Positions 7,549-16,300 are shown, numbered from the stretch's first letter. The stretch: 34,707 nucleotides of DNA from Ktedonobacterales bacterium (GCA_025450405.1 JANWHL010000016.1:1-34707), one strand, 5' to 3'. The notes: generated by a model from the letters alone, not told the origin. Translations and numbers: made by a program.

Positions 7549-8277
7549 TCATTGCCGGCGGTCGGGGCCGGACGCGATCGGCACGACGCCAATAGCCGCG
7601 GCGAGCTGGGGCCCGACGGCCTGTTCATGGCCGTCGTCGGGATCGCCCACCTGGACGCGGAGCGGTCCCCCGAAGGGCGCGCGCTCGCGCACGCAGACGG
7701 GAGTGCCGGGGACGAGGCCGAGCGTCGCGAGGTAGCGCAGCTTCTCCGCATCGTCGTCGCTCACCCGCTTGATAACGGCTGGTTGGCCCAGCTCGAGATC
7801 CGAGAGCGGTCGCGTCGGCGCCACCGTAACCGCGCCCGCCTTGCTGGGTATCGGGTCGCCGTGGGGATCCTCGGTGGGATGGCCGAGCAGGATGTCCATC
7901 CGCTCCTCAAAGGCCTCTGAGATGGCGTGTTCGAGGCGGTCGGCCTCGGCGTCGACCTCGTCCAGGCCGAACCCCATGATGCGGACGAGAAAGAGCTCGA
8001 GCAGGCGGTGATGCCGAACGAGCTCAGCCGCGATGGTCACCCCGCGCGGGGTCAGCGTCACACCGTGATAGGGCGTGTGGTCCACGTATCCACGCTCCGC
8101 GAGCGACTTGAAGAGCTGGGTCACCGTGGCGTCGCTGAGCTGGCCAGACGGCTCCAGCGCTCCCAGCCGCTCGCGCATGGCCGACGTGGTGATGTGTTCG
8201 TCGCGTTCGTGCAGTTTGTAGCAGAGCTTCAGGCAATCGACAGCTCGAACGGACAGCTCGCGCGTTTCCGGTGCCAT
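7549..8277 (-). CDS. mntR: DtxR/MntR-family metal-dependent transcriptional regulator
   Basis: The 242-residue product has an N-terminal winged helix (from RAVDCLKLCYKL to YHGVTLTPRG), a metal-binding and dimerisation region including AAELVRHHRLLELFL and DEVDAEADRLEHAISEAFEERMD, and a C-terminal FeoA/SH3-like domain around EKLRYLATLGLVPGTPV. This is the full three-domain DtxR layout; short MntR proteins lack the last domain. The ATG at 8277 is preceded by GGAGG with 6 bases spacing. The adjacent mntH suggests it senses Mn(II), and a dyad over its own promoter at 8313-8333 suggests autoregulation. Fe(II) sensing is the alternative. Confidence 0.9.
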   Translation of the reverse strand: MAPETRELSVRAVDCLKLCYKLHERDEHITTSAMRERLGALEPSGQLSDATVTQLFKSLAERGYVDHTPYHGVTLTPRGVTIAAELVRHHRLLELFLVRIMGFGLDEVDAEADRLEHAISEAFEERMDILLGHPTEDPHGDPIPSKAGAVTVAPTRPLSDLELGQPAVIKRVSDDDAEKLRYLATLGLVPGTPVCVRERAPFGGPLRVQVGDPDDGHEQAVGPQLAAAIGVVPIASGPDRRQ

Positions 8278-8312
8278 GTGGCTCCTCCGCTTGCGTGCCT
8301 CGGCCAAAGGCC

Positions 8313-8362
8313 AGTTTTTACGATGCTAAAACTAATGTAGCACAGAGATGAGATATAGTCAA
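8313..8362 (-). promoter_or_regulatory. mntR-mntH promoter with dyad operator
   Basis: On the minus strand TTGACT (8362-8357) and TACATT (8339-8334) are 17 bases apart, a near-consensus promoter firing toward mntR. The dyad AGTTTT-N9-AAAACT at 8313-8333 lies at the expected start point just downstream of the -10, where a metal-bound repressor would block initiation. A second symmetric pair, TGCTA...TAGCA, overlaps it at 8324-8342. The region is clearly AT-richer than its surroundings. Confidence 0.7.
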
Positions 8363-8476
8363 CAGCGGTCTTAAATACGCACTTTTGGGAATGCATGGAT
8401 GCGTCGGCCGCGTACCACACCGCGGTCGTGTCGGCCAGTACTGGATCATCTGGATTGGCGGTGTCGGGAAGTGGCG

Positions 8477-8815
8477 TTAGTATTCCCGCTCTGGATCGAG
8501 CTCCGCGTGTCGAAGTTGCTCGAGTAGCCGCAAGTCATTCAAGAAGTCAGCCCGTGTTTGCTCCGGTCCCTGCTCGAGCTCTTCGAGGACATCCAAGGTG
8601 AATGCCGTCCCACCATAGGTGGCCCAATCGTCGCGCAGCCTGGGATGGACGGCGCTGCCAGTCGATACGGCGAACGCGAAGTGGTTCCGCGCGCTCGCCA
8701 GGTCGGCGGTGTGGGCCAGGAGGTATTTGCCGGTGACCGTGTTTGTGACCGTATAGACGCCGCCACGGAGCCGGCGCTCTTTGTATTCGTTACGGAGTGC
8801 TCGTCGCTTATCCAT
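8477..8815 (-). CDS. Small GIY-YIG-like nuclease-family protein
   Basis: The 112-residue product starts MDKRRALRNEYKERR and contains GVYTVTNTVTGKYLLAHT followed by ARNHF and WATYGGTAFTLDVLEEL. This matches the layout of the short stand-alone GIY-YIG proteins in which GVY replaces GIY and the second strand follows a TGK turn. Here the YIG position reads LLA, and I see no clear catalytic Glu and Asn at the end, so nuclease activity is doubtful. AAGGA lies 4 bases before the ATG. The N-terminal part of the open frame beyond 8815 belongs to non-coding repeat DNA. Confidence 0.65.
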   Translation of the reverse strand: MDKRRALRNEYKERRLRGGVYTVTNTVTGKYLLAHTADLASARNHFAFAVSTGSAVHPRLRDDWATYGGTAFTLDVLEELEQGPEQTRADFLNDLRLLEQLRHAELDPEREY

Positions 8816-8841
8816 TGCGTCCTTCACCTCGCCTATTGAGT

Positions 8842-8878
8842 CGTGATGATCGGGTGTGGTGGCCCGAGGCCGTTGAAA
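8842..8878. repeat. Second copy of the dispersed CGTGATGATC...GTTGAAA repeat
   Basis: The stretch starting CGTGATGATCGG and ending GCCGTTGAAA matches the repeat at 3918-3953 in order and spacing, with a few substitutions. It sits in the gap upstream of the GIY-YIG-like gene. The hairpin tail of the first copy is absent here. Confidence 0.55.
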
Positions 8879-9039
8879 CCGGGCCGGACGTGCACCTGGC
8901 CGGGCGTCTGATCTCCCCCAGGGTCCTTCCACCGCTGGATGTCTGGAGGGACATCCGGCGCTCCGACATGTTCCGCGCATCCGTCGTCTCCGACGCGGGA
9001 CTTTCTCGCATTTGTACCAGGAAGCCGGTGTCTTCAGGG

Positions 9040-11484
9040 TCACGCTCGTCGCTCGCGGGCCATCCGCTTCTCCTGGCGCCGCGGGCGGGTGACGGGCTCG
9101 AGCCGCGCGGCGCTCTCGGGTTGATCGCGCGTCGCGGGGGGTGGTTCGAGGGCCGGACAGGCCGCGAGCGCGAGCGCATCCGCGATGACCTCGTCCGTCG
9201 TTCGCGCGGCGGAGCCGTTGGCCCATTCGGCGTGAAAGGCCGCGGCGCCAAGAGCGTGTTGGGCCGCCGCGAGAGTCGCCTCGAACGCGACCCGTTCCGC
9301 CGGTGGCAGCGGGCCACGCGCCCGTTCGCGGAGCGTTGCGGCGGCGGCGCAGAGGCGCACCGCCTCGCGATGCCAGCCCTCGGCGCTGAGGGTGGCGGCG
9401 AAGCCCTCCACGCACCAGGCCGTCCAGGTCGGGCTCGCGAACTCGCGCAACCGCGCCAAGGCCGATCGAAAGTACATCTGTGCCTCACCATAGTGACCCT
9501 GATCGCGGGCCACCTGGCCCAACCGCGTGGTGAAGATGGCTATGTCCCACTGTTCTTCAGCCTCACTCGCCCCCGCCAGAGCCTCCACATACCCAGCGGC
9601 GGCACGCGGAAGATCACCGCGCACGTGGGCCAATTCGCCCAGGAAGTAGTGCGCGCGATACTCGAGGGTGCCATCGCCGCCACGGCGGGCGTGGGCATGA
9701 GTCGCGACGTAGGCCGCTTCGGCGTCGTCGAGCCGGCCGGCCGCCTGAGCGATCATGCCGACGGTGCTGTAGGCGTTCGCCAGACCGCTCTCGTCATCGC
9801 TGGACTCAGCCAGGCGCACGGCTGCGTACGCCCAGGCCTCGGCGCGTTCCAGGAGCCCGGTACCAAGCAGCGCGCGCCCAAGGCCGTAGAGCCTCGTAAC
9901 CCGGAGCGCGGTTGGCGCGGCGGGGCCGCCGCGCGCGGCCACGCCGCTGTCAAGGTTGAGCATGCGCTCTGTCCAGCGCACGGCCTCGCCGATCTGGCCG
10001 CGTACATGCCACAACCGCGTCATACCCGCCAGACGCAGTCCGGTCGTCGCGTCCTCGCGCTCCTCGGCCCACTCCATCGCCGCGCGCGCATTGGCGAGGT
10101 CCGCGTCCGTGAGCGCGGCATCGGGTCCGCGGGCGGATACAGTGTCCGCCAGGTGCGCGTAATATTGAGCGTGCCGGCGACGACAGTCGTCCTCCTCGCC
10201 GGCCAGACGCAGCTGATCGCGCGCGTACGCACGCGTAGTCTCGAGCATGCGCACGCGCGACGTCTTGTTCGCGTCGGGCACGCTTTCCACCAGACTCGCG
10301 TCCACGAGCTCGGCCATGGCGCGCGGGGCGGTGTCGGGGATGATCGTGCCGTCGTCCGCGAGCACGGCCAGCGCCGCGTCGAGCGCGCATGCGCCCACAA
10401 AGACCCCCAGCGCCCGAAAGAGGCGCCGCCCGATGTCGTCGAGCAGATGGTAGCTCCAGCCGATCGCGTCGTTCAGCGTGCGCTGATGGGGAGGGAGATC
10501 GCGAGCGCCGTCCAGCGGCAGGGCCAGATGGTCACGCAAGTGTCGGAGAATCTCGGCCGGCCCCAGCAGCCGGACCTGGGCGGCCGCCAGTTCGATGGCC
10601 AGCGGCAGGTCGTCCAGGCGGGCGCAGAGCGCCGCCACGTCGTGGTCGACATATTCACGGTCCGGTCGGAGGGCCCGAGCACGCTCGCGGAACAGCGCGA
10701 CCGCATCCGCCCGGGCCAGTGGCGCGAGCGGCAAGATGCGCTCGGCGCGTATGCGCAGCGGTGCGCGACTGGTCACGAGCACGCGGACGTTGGGGCAAGC
10801 CGCCACCAGATCCGCCACGAAGGGCGCGGCGGCCACGACGTGCTCGAAATTGTCCAGCACGAGCAGCAGGCTGGCGCCGCCAAGCGCGGCGATCACCTGG
10901 TCAGCTGGCACGCGATTCAATTGGTCGCGCGCGTCGAGCGCCTGGGCCACGGCCACGGGGACCAACGCGGCATCGCGCACGGGCACCAGATCGACGAAGG
11001 CGGCGCCATGCGCGAACGTGGAGGTGAGGTCGTGGGCGAGCGTCAGGGCGAGCCGAGTCTTGCCGACGCCGCTCGGTCCGGAAATGGTCACCACGCGCGC
11101 GCCGTCGGGACGCAAACAGGTGTGCCCGCGCTCGCGATCCCGCTCGCGACCAATGAGGGGCGTCGCTGGCAGTGGCGGCGCGGATGTCGCGAATGGGGCG
11201 GATGACGCGGCCTCGCGCGCAAGCTCATCGTGGTCCGCACCGACCACGTGGGCCAGGTCTGGGCGCGCGGCGGCCACAAGGCGCGCGCGCTCGGAGGGCG
11301 TGAGCGCGAGGGCGGAGGCCAGGCGCTCCAGCGTCGCGGGGTGAGGCGTGCGGTGCGCACCGCGCTCAAGATCAGAGATCGCGCGCGTGCTCAAGCCCGC
11401 GTGAGCCGCGAGGGCTTCTTGCGATTGCCCCGCCGCCGCGCGATAGCGCTTGAGCAGCGTGCTCAAACTGTCACGGTCGCTCAT
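9040..11484 (-). CDS. XRE-HTH / NB-ARC ATPase / TPR regulator
   Basis: The 814-residue protein has an XRE helix-turn-helix at residues 8-65 (GQSQEALAAHAGLSTRAISDLERG). An AP/NB-ARC-type STAND ATPase follows, with LIGRERD, Walker A GPSGVGKT at 136-143, Walker B LLLVLDNFEH, RNBS-B-like VLVTSR and GLPL-like DDLPLAIELAAA. The C-terminal half holds TPR-like helical repeats from about residue 400 on. Such proteins are signal-dependent transcription regulators, common in Chloroflexota and actinobacteria; the ligand is unknown. The ATG at 11484 is chosen because the HTH begins there; the frame runs to 11616 through non-conserved residues. No strong ribosome site is visible. It is divergent from the DUF3237-like gene. 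Confidence 0.85.
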   Translation of the reverse strand: MSDRDSLSTLLKRYRAAAGQSQEALAAHAGLSTRAISDLERGAHRTPHPATLERLASALALTPSERARLVAAARPDLAHVVGADHDELAREAASSAPFATSAPPLPATPLIGRERDRERGHTCLRPDGARVVTISGPSGVGKTRLALTLAHDLTSTFAHGAAFVDLVPVRDAALVPVAVAQALDARDQLNRVPADQVIAALGGASLLLVLDNFEHVVAAAPFVADLVAACPNVRVLVTSRAPLRIRAERILPLAPLARADAVALFRERARALRPDREYVDHDVAALCARLDDLPLAIELAAAQVRLLGPAEILRHLRDHLALPLDGARDLPPHQRTLNDAIGWSYHLLDDIGRRLFRALGVFVGACALDAALAVLADDGTIIPDTAPRAMAELVDASLVESVPDANKTSRVRMLETTRAYARDQLRLAGEEDDCRRRHAQYYAHLADTVSARGPDAALTDADLANARAAMEWAEEREDATTGLRLAGMTRLWHVRGQIGEAVRWTERMLNLDSGVAARGGPAAPTALRVTRLYGLGRALLGTGLLERAEAWAYAAVRLAESSDDESGLANAYSTVGMIAQAAGRLDDAEAAYVATHAHARRGGDGTLEYRAHYFLGELAHVRGDLPRAAAGYVEALAGASEAEEQWDIAIFTTRLGQVARDQGHYGEAQMYFRSALARLREFASPTWTAWCVEGFAATLSAEGWHREAVRLCAAAATLRERARGPLPPAERVAFEATLAAAQHALGAAAFHAEWANGSAARTTDEVIADALALAACPALEPPPATRDQPESAARLEPVTRPRRQEKRMARERRA

Positions 11485-11616
11485 GCTTGGTCGCTCATGT
11501 CGTGTGCGCACTCTTCGTGCTGGCTCCAAATGGCCATCCGGCGCCGCCGCAACGCCCTCCAGCGGCTCGCGCAGGTGGGCTAAGGCTTTCCGCCGCGCCT
11601 GCCGCCAGCATAGCAC

Positions 11617-11644
11617 GGGAACCCTCGAACGGGATCACTCGAAC
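11617..11644. promoter_or_regulatory. Tandem 14-bp direct repeat in the divergent region
   Basis: GGGAACCCTCGAAC and GGGATCACTCGAAC are adjacent copies (11 of 14 identical) in the 311-base gap between the XRE-NB-ARC gene and the DUF3237-like gene. A minus-strand -10-like TATGCT lies at 11612-11607, so the repeats would occupy the upstream promoter of the regulator gene. They are a candidate autoregulatory site. TATACG at 11651 is a weak plus-strand -10. Nothing else recognisable is in this gap. Confidence 0.4.
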
Positions 11645-11795
11645 GACAGTATACGAACACGCGGGAAAAATGTGAGGAAAAGTCATGGTGCCGCTGCCAC
11701 GCGCCATTTATGCTTGGAGCGACATCGTCGAGCGACATCATTTTGAGCCGCCCGCGAACGTGAACCGGCGCGGCTGGTCGGAGGAGTCAACTGAC

Positions 11796-12251
11796 ATGCG
11801 ACTGACCCATCTTTGCGATATGCGACTGGCCTTCGAAGACGATCCGATCCTCGTGCGGCCCTATGGCGGCGAGGACGGCAGCTCGTTTGGCCAGGGCGGA
11901 GGCACGGTCATCGGTGAGCGGTTGGGCGGCACCGCGCGCTGGGTGAATGTGCCCCAACGGCGGGGCGACGGCGCCATGCTGCCTAACATCCGCGGCGTCA
12001 TCACGACGCCCGACGGCGCGAACGTTCTCTTCACCATGCGCGGTCGCACGGTGTGGCGCGCGACCGCTGAGGGCGTCGTGGGCAATCAGTTGCTAAGCGT
12101 GCTCTTCGAGACGGAAGACGAGGGCCACCGCTGGCTCAACGACGCCGTCTGCGTCCTCGAGGGCGCCGTGGCGCCGCCGATGCCGGGCAGGCCACGTCCC
12201 CAAGCGCCAAGAGGCATGCGGGTCTATGTGTGCGAAAACGACCTGATGTAG
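11796..12251 (+). CDS. DUF3237-like conserved protein
   Basis: The 151-residue product begins MRLTHLCDMRLAF. It contains GGGTVIGERLGGTARWVN, MLPNIRGVITTPDGANVLFTMRGR and a later strand LLSVLFETEDEGHRWLND. The glycine-rich strand, the central DG turn and the closing FET....WLN segment fit DUF3237 beta-barrel proteins, whose function is not established. The ATG at 11796 follows GGAGGAG at 11780-11786 by 9 bases; the frame opens at 11685 without family similarity. It lies 79 bases before the NAD(P)-binding protein gene on the same strand and may be co-transcribed with it. Confidence 0.7.
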   Translation: MRLTHLCDMRLAFEDDPILVRPYGGEDGSSFGQGGGTVIGERLGGTARWVNVPQRRGDGAMLPNIRGVITTPDGANVLFTMRGRTVWRATAEGVVGNQLLSVLFETEDEGHRWLNDAVCVLEGAVAPPMPGRPRPQAPRGMRVYVCENDLM

Positions 12252-12330
12252 CGCTGTCGATACGCACGATTGAGCGCGTACAAGCGCCGATCGCGCTGGT
12301 TCAGTCCTGTGCTCTGGAAGGGAGGGCGCC

Positions 12331-13290
12331 ATGATACTGATTGTGGGGGCTCGCGGTCGTCTGGGCGGGGCGGTCACCCGGAGATTGCTGGCGGCGGGGC
12401 AATCAGTCCGCGCCATGACGCGCACACCGTCCCAATTGGCGGACCTCGCCGCGCGTGGGGCCGAGGTCGTGGCGGGTGACCTGCGCGATCCCGCGTCGCT
12501 CGCGCGGGCGTGCCGCGGCGTGGACCGCGTGCTGGCCGCCGCGCATGCGTTTGATGGCGCGGGCGCGAACGTGCCGGCCACCGTGGATGACGCCGGCAAT
12601 CGTGCCCTTGTCGACGCGGCGCGCGCCGCCGGCGTGGAACACGTGGTGTTCACGTCGATCCAGGGTGCCCGGGCTGACCATCCAATTGACATCTGGCGCG
12701 ACAAAGCTCGCGCTGAGTCCTACCTGAGCGCAAGCGGGCTGAGCCACACCATTCTGCGCCCCAGCGCGTTCATGGAGCTGTGGACGGACATTGTGGGCAC
12801 GCCAATCGTACGGCAAGGGCGGCCCATGATCTTCGGACGTGGCACAAACCCGATCAATTTTGTCGCCGTCGCCGACGTGGCGCGCTACGCCGTGTTCGCG
12901 CTGGACGATCCGCGAGCGCGCGGTCAGATCATCGAGGTCGGTGGACCTGACAACGTTTCACTGCTGGCGTTCGCCAGGATGATCGAGCGGGCGCTTGGGC
13001 GCGCGCCCGCCGCGCCACGGCACATTCCGTTGGCGATGATGCGTGTGATGGGCGTGGTGGCGCGACCAGTGAATCCAGCCTTCGCCCGGCAAGTGCGCGC
13101 GGGCGTGCTGATGGACACAACTGATATGTCCATGGACCCCGGTCCCACGCTGCGCCGATTCCCCCTTGATGCTCCAGAGTTGACGCGCCTCGAGGACGTG
13201 GTGGCCCGGCGGTACGGCGCTGGCGAGGTCACCATAGCCGATACGCGGCGGGATCAAAGCGTCGCGTCCGCCAACGGTACTCCCACGTGA
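12331..13290 (+). CDS. NmrA-like atypical SDR, NAD(P)-binding protein
   Basis: The 319-residue protein starts MILIVGARGRLGG, the GxxGxxG nucleotide-binding turn of atypical short-chain dehydrogenases, with RAMTRTPSQ after the second strand, where the Arg suits NADP. GAEVVAGDLRDPASL and VEHVVFTSIQGA are hallmark strands of the NmrA/YwnB-like group. The usual catalytic YxxxK is replaced by a WRDKARAE segment, as in members acting as quinone reductases or redox sensors. GGAAGGGAGG lies just upstream of the ATG. The 3' end overlaps the convergent flavin monooxygenase gene by 62 bases. Confidence 0.85.
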   Translation: MILIVGARGRLGGAVTRRLLAAGQSVRAMTRTPSQLADLAARGAEVVAGDLRDPASLARACRGVDRVLAAAHAFDGAGANVPATVDDAGNRALVDAARAAGVEHVVFTSIQGARADHPIDIWRDKARAESYLSASGLSHTILRPSAFMELWTDIVGTPIVRQGRPMIFGRGTNPINFVAVADVARYAVFALDDPRARGQIIEVGGPDNVSLLAFARMIERALGRAPAAPRHIPLAMMRVMGVVARPVNPAFARQVRAGVLMDTTDMSMDPGPTLRRFPLDAPELTRLEDVVARRYGAGEVTIADTRRDQSVASANGTPT

Positions 13291-14728
13291 ACCCGGGCCA
13301 CAGCGTCGTGTTGCGGCCGCCCGCATCCAGATACCAGCTGGCGCACCCGGTCAACCAAACGGTCGGCCGCATACGCCGTCGCATCTCGGCGACGAACTCG
13401 GCCTGGGCCTCGGGCCGCACCTCCACCGCGTCGAGTCGCTTCCGCTCCATGAGGCGGAGGGCGTCCGCGATGTAGGCCAGTTGTGACTCGATCATGTAGA
13501 TCATCGAGCTGTGGCCCAGGCCGGTGTTGGGACCAATCATGACAAAGAGATTCGGGAATCCGGCGACGGTCGTGCCTAGATAGGCTCGCGGCTCCGCGCG
13601 CCACGCGTGTGCCAAGGTCAGGCCACCGCGGCCGCGCACGCGCTCGGCGATGGGCAGGTCGGTGACATGGAAGCCCGTGGCGAGGATGATCGTATCGACC
13701 GGCCGCTCTGCTCCGTCCTCAGTGATCACGCTCCGCGCCCGCACCTCGCGGATGCGGTCAGTCACAACTTCGACATTGTCGCGGGTGAGGGCCGGGTAGA
13801 AGTCGTCCGAGAGCAGGATGCGCTTGCAGCCCATGGCGTAGTTGGGTGTGAGCTTGGCGCGCAGCGCCGCGTCGGGTACCCGCACCCGCAGGTGGCGAAG
13901 CGCGAGCGCTTCGATCCGCTTGAGCAGGGCCGGGCGATAGACAAACCCCAGGACGCCGATCTCCAACCGGCCATAGATCGACGCGCGTTCGAGCTGCCGC
14001 GTCAGGGGCAGGGCGCGATAGAGGGCGCGCCGCCGCTCAGGGATCGCGTGGTCATGGCGCGGCAGGATCCAGGGGGGAGTCCGCTGAAACACGGTCAGCC
14101 GCTCCACCAGCGGCTGGATGCGCGGCACGACCTGTATGGCGGATGCTCCGGTCCCGATCACCGCGACGCGCTCGCCGCCCACGGCGTGCGCGTGGTTCCA
14201 CTGGGAGGAGTGAAACAGCGTGCCTGAGAATCCATCGAGACCAGGGATGACGGGCACGGCCGGCTCGCTGAGCGGGCCGCTGCCGAGGGCAAGCGCCTGG
14301 GCCGTCAACCGCCCGCGATTGGTGATGATGAGCCAGCGGCGGCTATCGCTGTCCCATTCCGCCGCGATCACCTCCTCGTCGAAGCGAATGTGCGGGACGA
14401 CGCCGAAACGCGCGGCGCAGTCGCGCAAATACGCCTGGATCTCGCTCTGAGGCGAATAGGCCCGGGACCAGTCAGGGTTGGGCGCGAAGGAAAATGAATA
14501 GAGGTGCGAGGGCACGTCGCAGGCGCAGCCGGGGTACGTGTTGTCGCGCCAGGTGCCGCCGATCTCCGCCGCCCGCTCGATGACGACGAAGTCGTTCATG
14601 CCGGTCCGTTTGAGCTGGATGGCCAGCCCGAGTCCGGAGAAGCCCGCGCCGACGATCGCGACGCGTACGTCCCGCGGCTGCCTGGAGAAGGTCTCACATG
14701 TGGCCTCGTGGCCGTGAGTGCTGGACAT
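13229..14728 (-). CDS. Baeyer-Villiger-type flavin-containing monooxygenase
   Basis: The 499-residue enzyme has an FAD-binding GAGFSG at residues 27-32, ERAAEIGGTWRDNTYPG as the conserved post-Rossmann block, the Baeyer-Villiger fingerprint FSGTLFHSSQW (FxGxxxHxxxW) at 167-177, and a second nucleotide-binding GTGASA at 192-197 for NADPH. A late ATGFHVTDLP strand and IGPNTGLGHSS complete the family pattern. Such enzymes insert oxygen into ketones or oxidise heteroatoms, but the substrate cannot be predicted. The length is normal for class B monooxygenases. It runs convergent with the NmrA-like gene and overlaps its 3' end by 62 bases. Confidence 0.9.
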   Translation of the reverse strand: MSSTHGHEATCETFSRQPRDVRVAIVGAGFSGLGLAIQLKRTGMNDFVVIERAAEIGGTWRDNTYPGCACDVPSHLYSFSFAPNPDWSRAYSPQSEIQAYLRDCAARFGVVPHIRFDEEVIAAEWDSDSRRWLIITNRGRLTAQALALGSGPLSEPAVPVIPGLDGFSGTLFHSSQWNHAHAVGGERVAVIGTGASAIQVVPRIQPLVERLTVFQRTPPWILPRHDHAIPERRRALYRALPLTRQLERASIYGRLEIGVLGFVYRPALLKRIEALALRHLRVRVPDAALRAKLTPNYAMGCKRILLSDDFYPALTRDNVEVVTDRIREVRARSVITEDGAERPVDTIILATGFHVTDLPIAERVRGRGGLTLAHAWRAEPRAYLGTTVAGFPNLFVMIGPNTGLGHSSMIYMIESQLAYIADALRLMERKRLDAVEVRPEAQAEFVAEMRRRMRPTVWLTGCASWYLDAGGRNTTLWPGFTWEYRWRTRRFDPAAYRLW

Positions 14729-14857
14729 ATGGCGAGTCCTAGCGTTTTCGACGCAGGCCGGCCGGCGACATGGCGCAAGCGGGAACGCGGCGGCCGGTTA
14801 GCGCTCCGTGGATTGTACCGCGCCAAAGCGGCATGGCGATGGATTGGGGCACCTGGC

Positions 14858-16135
14858 TCACCAAATCTCCACGGCCCACAACGTCGGCACGTCCAGCGCA
14901 CGGGCGAGGGCGAGGCGCCGCTTTCCGTCAATAATGGCTACCTCGTCGTGGGGTGCGCTCGACGCACGCACCCGGACGACCACGGGGGGAGTCATGCGGT
15001 AACGGATACCGTCAAGTTTGAATTCGAGAACCCCGGTCAGGTCAAACAGGTTCAGCGCGTAATCGCGCAGGAGCAGGGCGTGCACCAAGCGCAATCCGCT
15101 GAGCTCAAGGCCGCGCTGGGCCGAGTCTAGCGCGCGGCCTTGAGTCGCTGGCAAGCGGCTTACGGCGAACTGGCGGGTCACCATGTGGGGTACGGTGGAC
15201 ATATGGGCGTCCATCTTGGTGATATGGCGGGTCGCGGCCTTCCAGCTCGCGTAGCGCAGGATGCGAAGGTCGTGTCGCGCGAGCGCCCCATTGGGCATCT
15301 TGGTGCAGTCCGATTTCGTCTCCGCTTGGTACGCTATTCCGTGCTCCAGGCAAGTCTGAGCGATGAACTCCTCGGCGTCGTGAACGCGTTCGAGCGCGAT
15401 GCGGTGTCCGTCAAGCGTGGTGGCGTCTATGAGCGCCCGCTTGCCCGCGAGACGGACATTGCCAATCGCGCTGTCCTCCCAGCACCATGCCGTGAGCGGG
15501 TTGCCAGGAGCCCAGACGGGTAGCCCGCGTGCGACGGAGTACTGGAAGGTGCGCTCGGCGCCGGCCCGGCCACTGCCAGCTAAGCCGTCGGCTTCACGCA
15601 CGATGTCGAGAAGTAGCAGCAGCCGCGCGCGCTCGCTCGCGGGGAGCCCGCTGGCGAAGCGTGCGAGCGGACGAGTGTATTGGCCAAGTTGGAGGGGGCG
15701 AACCCGACCACCCCACGCGCGACTTGGATGCCGAAAATTCGTGTCGTCGTGGTGGGCGATCAGATACCCGACAACCGTTGTAAAGGATTCACTCTCTGAT
15801 GGCCACGGCACCGTGGCTAACACCTCGAATGCCGTGGCTACACCCGCGACCACGTGCTCACGTCGATCGCGCGACCATGTTGGCACGAGCGCGCAATACC
15901 CGACATCATGAAGGAGGGCGGCGCATTGCACCGCCGCGCGTTCCGTCACGGTGAGCGCGGATTCAATCCTGTGCATGACCGCGAGCACATTGCGCTCGAC
16001 TTCGTGTGCGTGGTCCAGTCCATGGAATCGATCCGTCACCGTGGCACGCGCGAAGCACAAACGTACCCAGCTCCGCACATGCCGAATGAGAGCGTCGGCC
16101 TCGTCCGCGGCATCAGGTGTATCGGGTAGCAACAT
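14858..16135 (-). CDS. HD-domain phosphohydrolase fused to a ParB-like C-terminal domain
   Basis: The 425-residue protein begins with an HD domain: DHAHEVERN around residues 41-49, the metal-binding pair in ALLHDVGY (His76, Asp77), REHVV near 94 and AHHDD near 128. This is a complete set of ligands, so it should hydrolyse a phosphate ester or nucleotide. After a linker, the last 60 residues read like the ParB/sulfiredoxin N-terminal fold: TPPVVVRVR followed by VAIIDGKRRLALARALDVPTLW, equivalent to the IDGHRR..A...lg core that binds and hydrolyses CTP in ParB proteins. I know no named family with this order. The ATG at 16135 has GGAG 8 bases upstream. It lies 165 bases downstream of the NACHT-HEAT gene on the same strand. 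Confidence 0.72.
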   Translation of the reverse strand: MLLPDTPDAADEADALIRHVRSWVRLCFARATVTDRFHGLDHAHEVERNVLAVMHRIESALTVTERAAVQCAALLHDVGYCALVPTWSRDRREHVVAGVATAFEVLATVPWPSESESFTTVVGYLIAHHDDTNFRHPSRAWGGRVRPLQLGQYTRPLARFASGLPASERARLLLLLDIVREADGLAGSGRAGAERTFQYSVARGLPVWAPGNPLTAWCWEDSAIGNVRLAGKRALIDATTLDGHRIALERVHDAEEFIAQTCLEHGIAYQAETKSDCTKMPNGALARHDLRILRYASWKAATRHITKMDAHMSTVPHMVTRQFAVSRLPATQGRALDSAQRGLELSGLRLVHALLLRDYALNLFDLTGVLEFKLDGIRYRMTPPVVVRVRASSAPHDEVAIIDGKRRLALARALDVPTLWAVEIW

Positions 16136-16300
16136 GGTCGCGCTCCGTGACCGGCCAAGCACAAGTCGTCAGAGTGCGTAGCAAGAACCTTGCATGTGCA
16201 TGTAACGCCGTCTGGCCAAGCCAGATCGTCGGCACACACGACTCGACTCTAGCGCATACGAGGCGGTGGGGTGAGGTGGCCGGACGCGCTGGGCGAAGAA

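Noticed and set aside
8797..11205. 802-residue plus-strand open frame
   Set aside because: It is antisense to the well-supported XRE-NB-ARC-TPR gene and arises from high GC; it has no recognisable domain.
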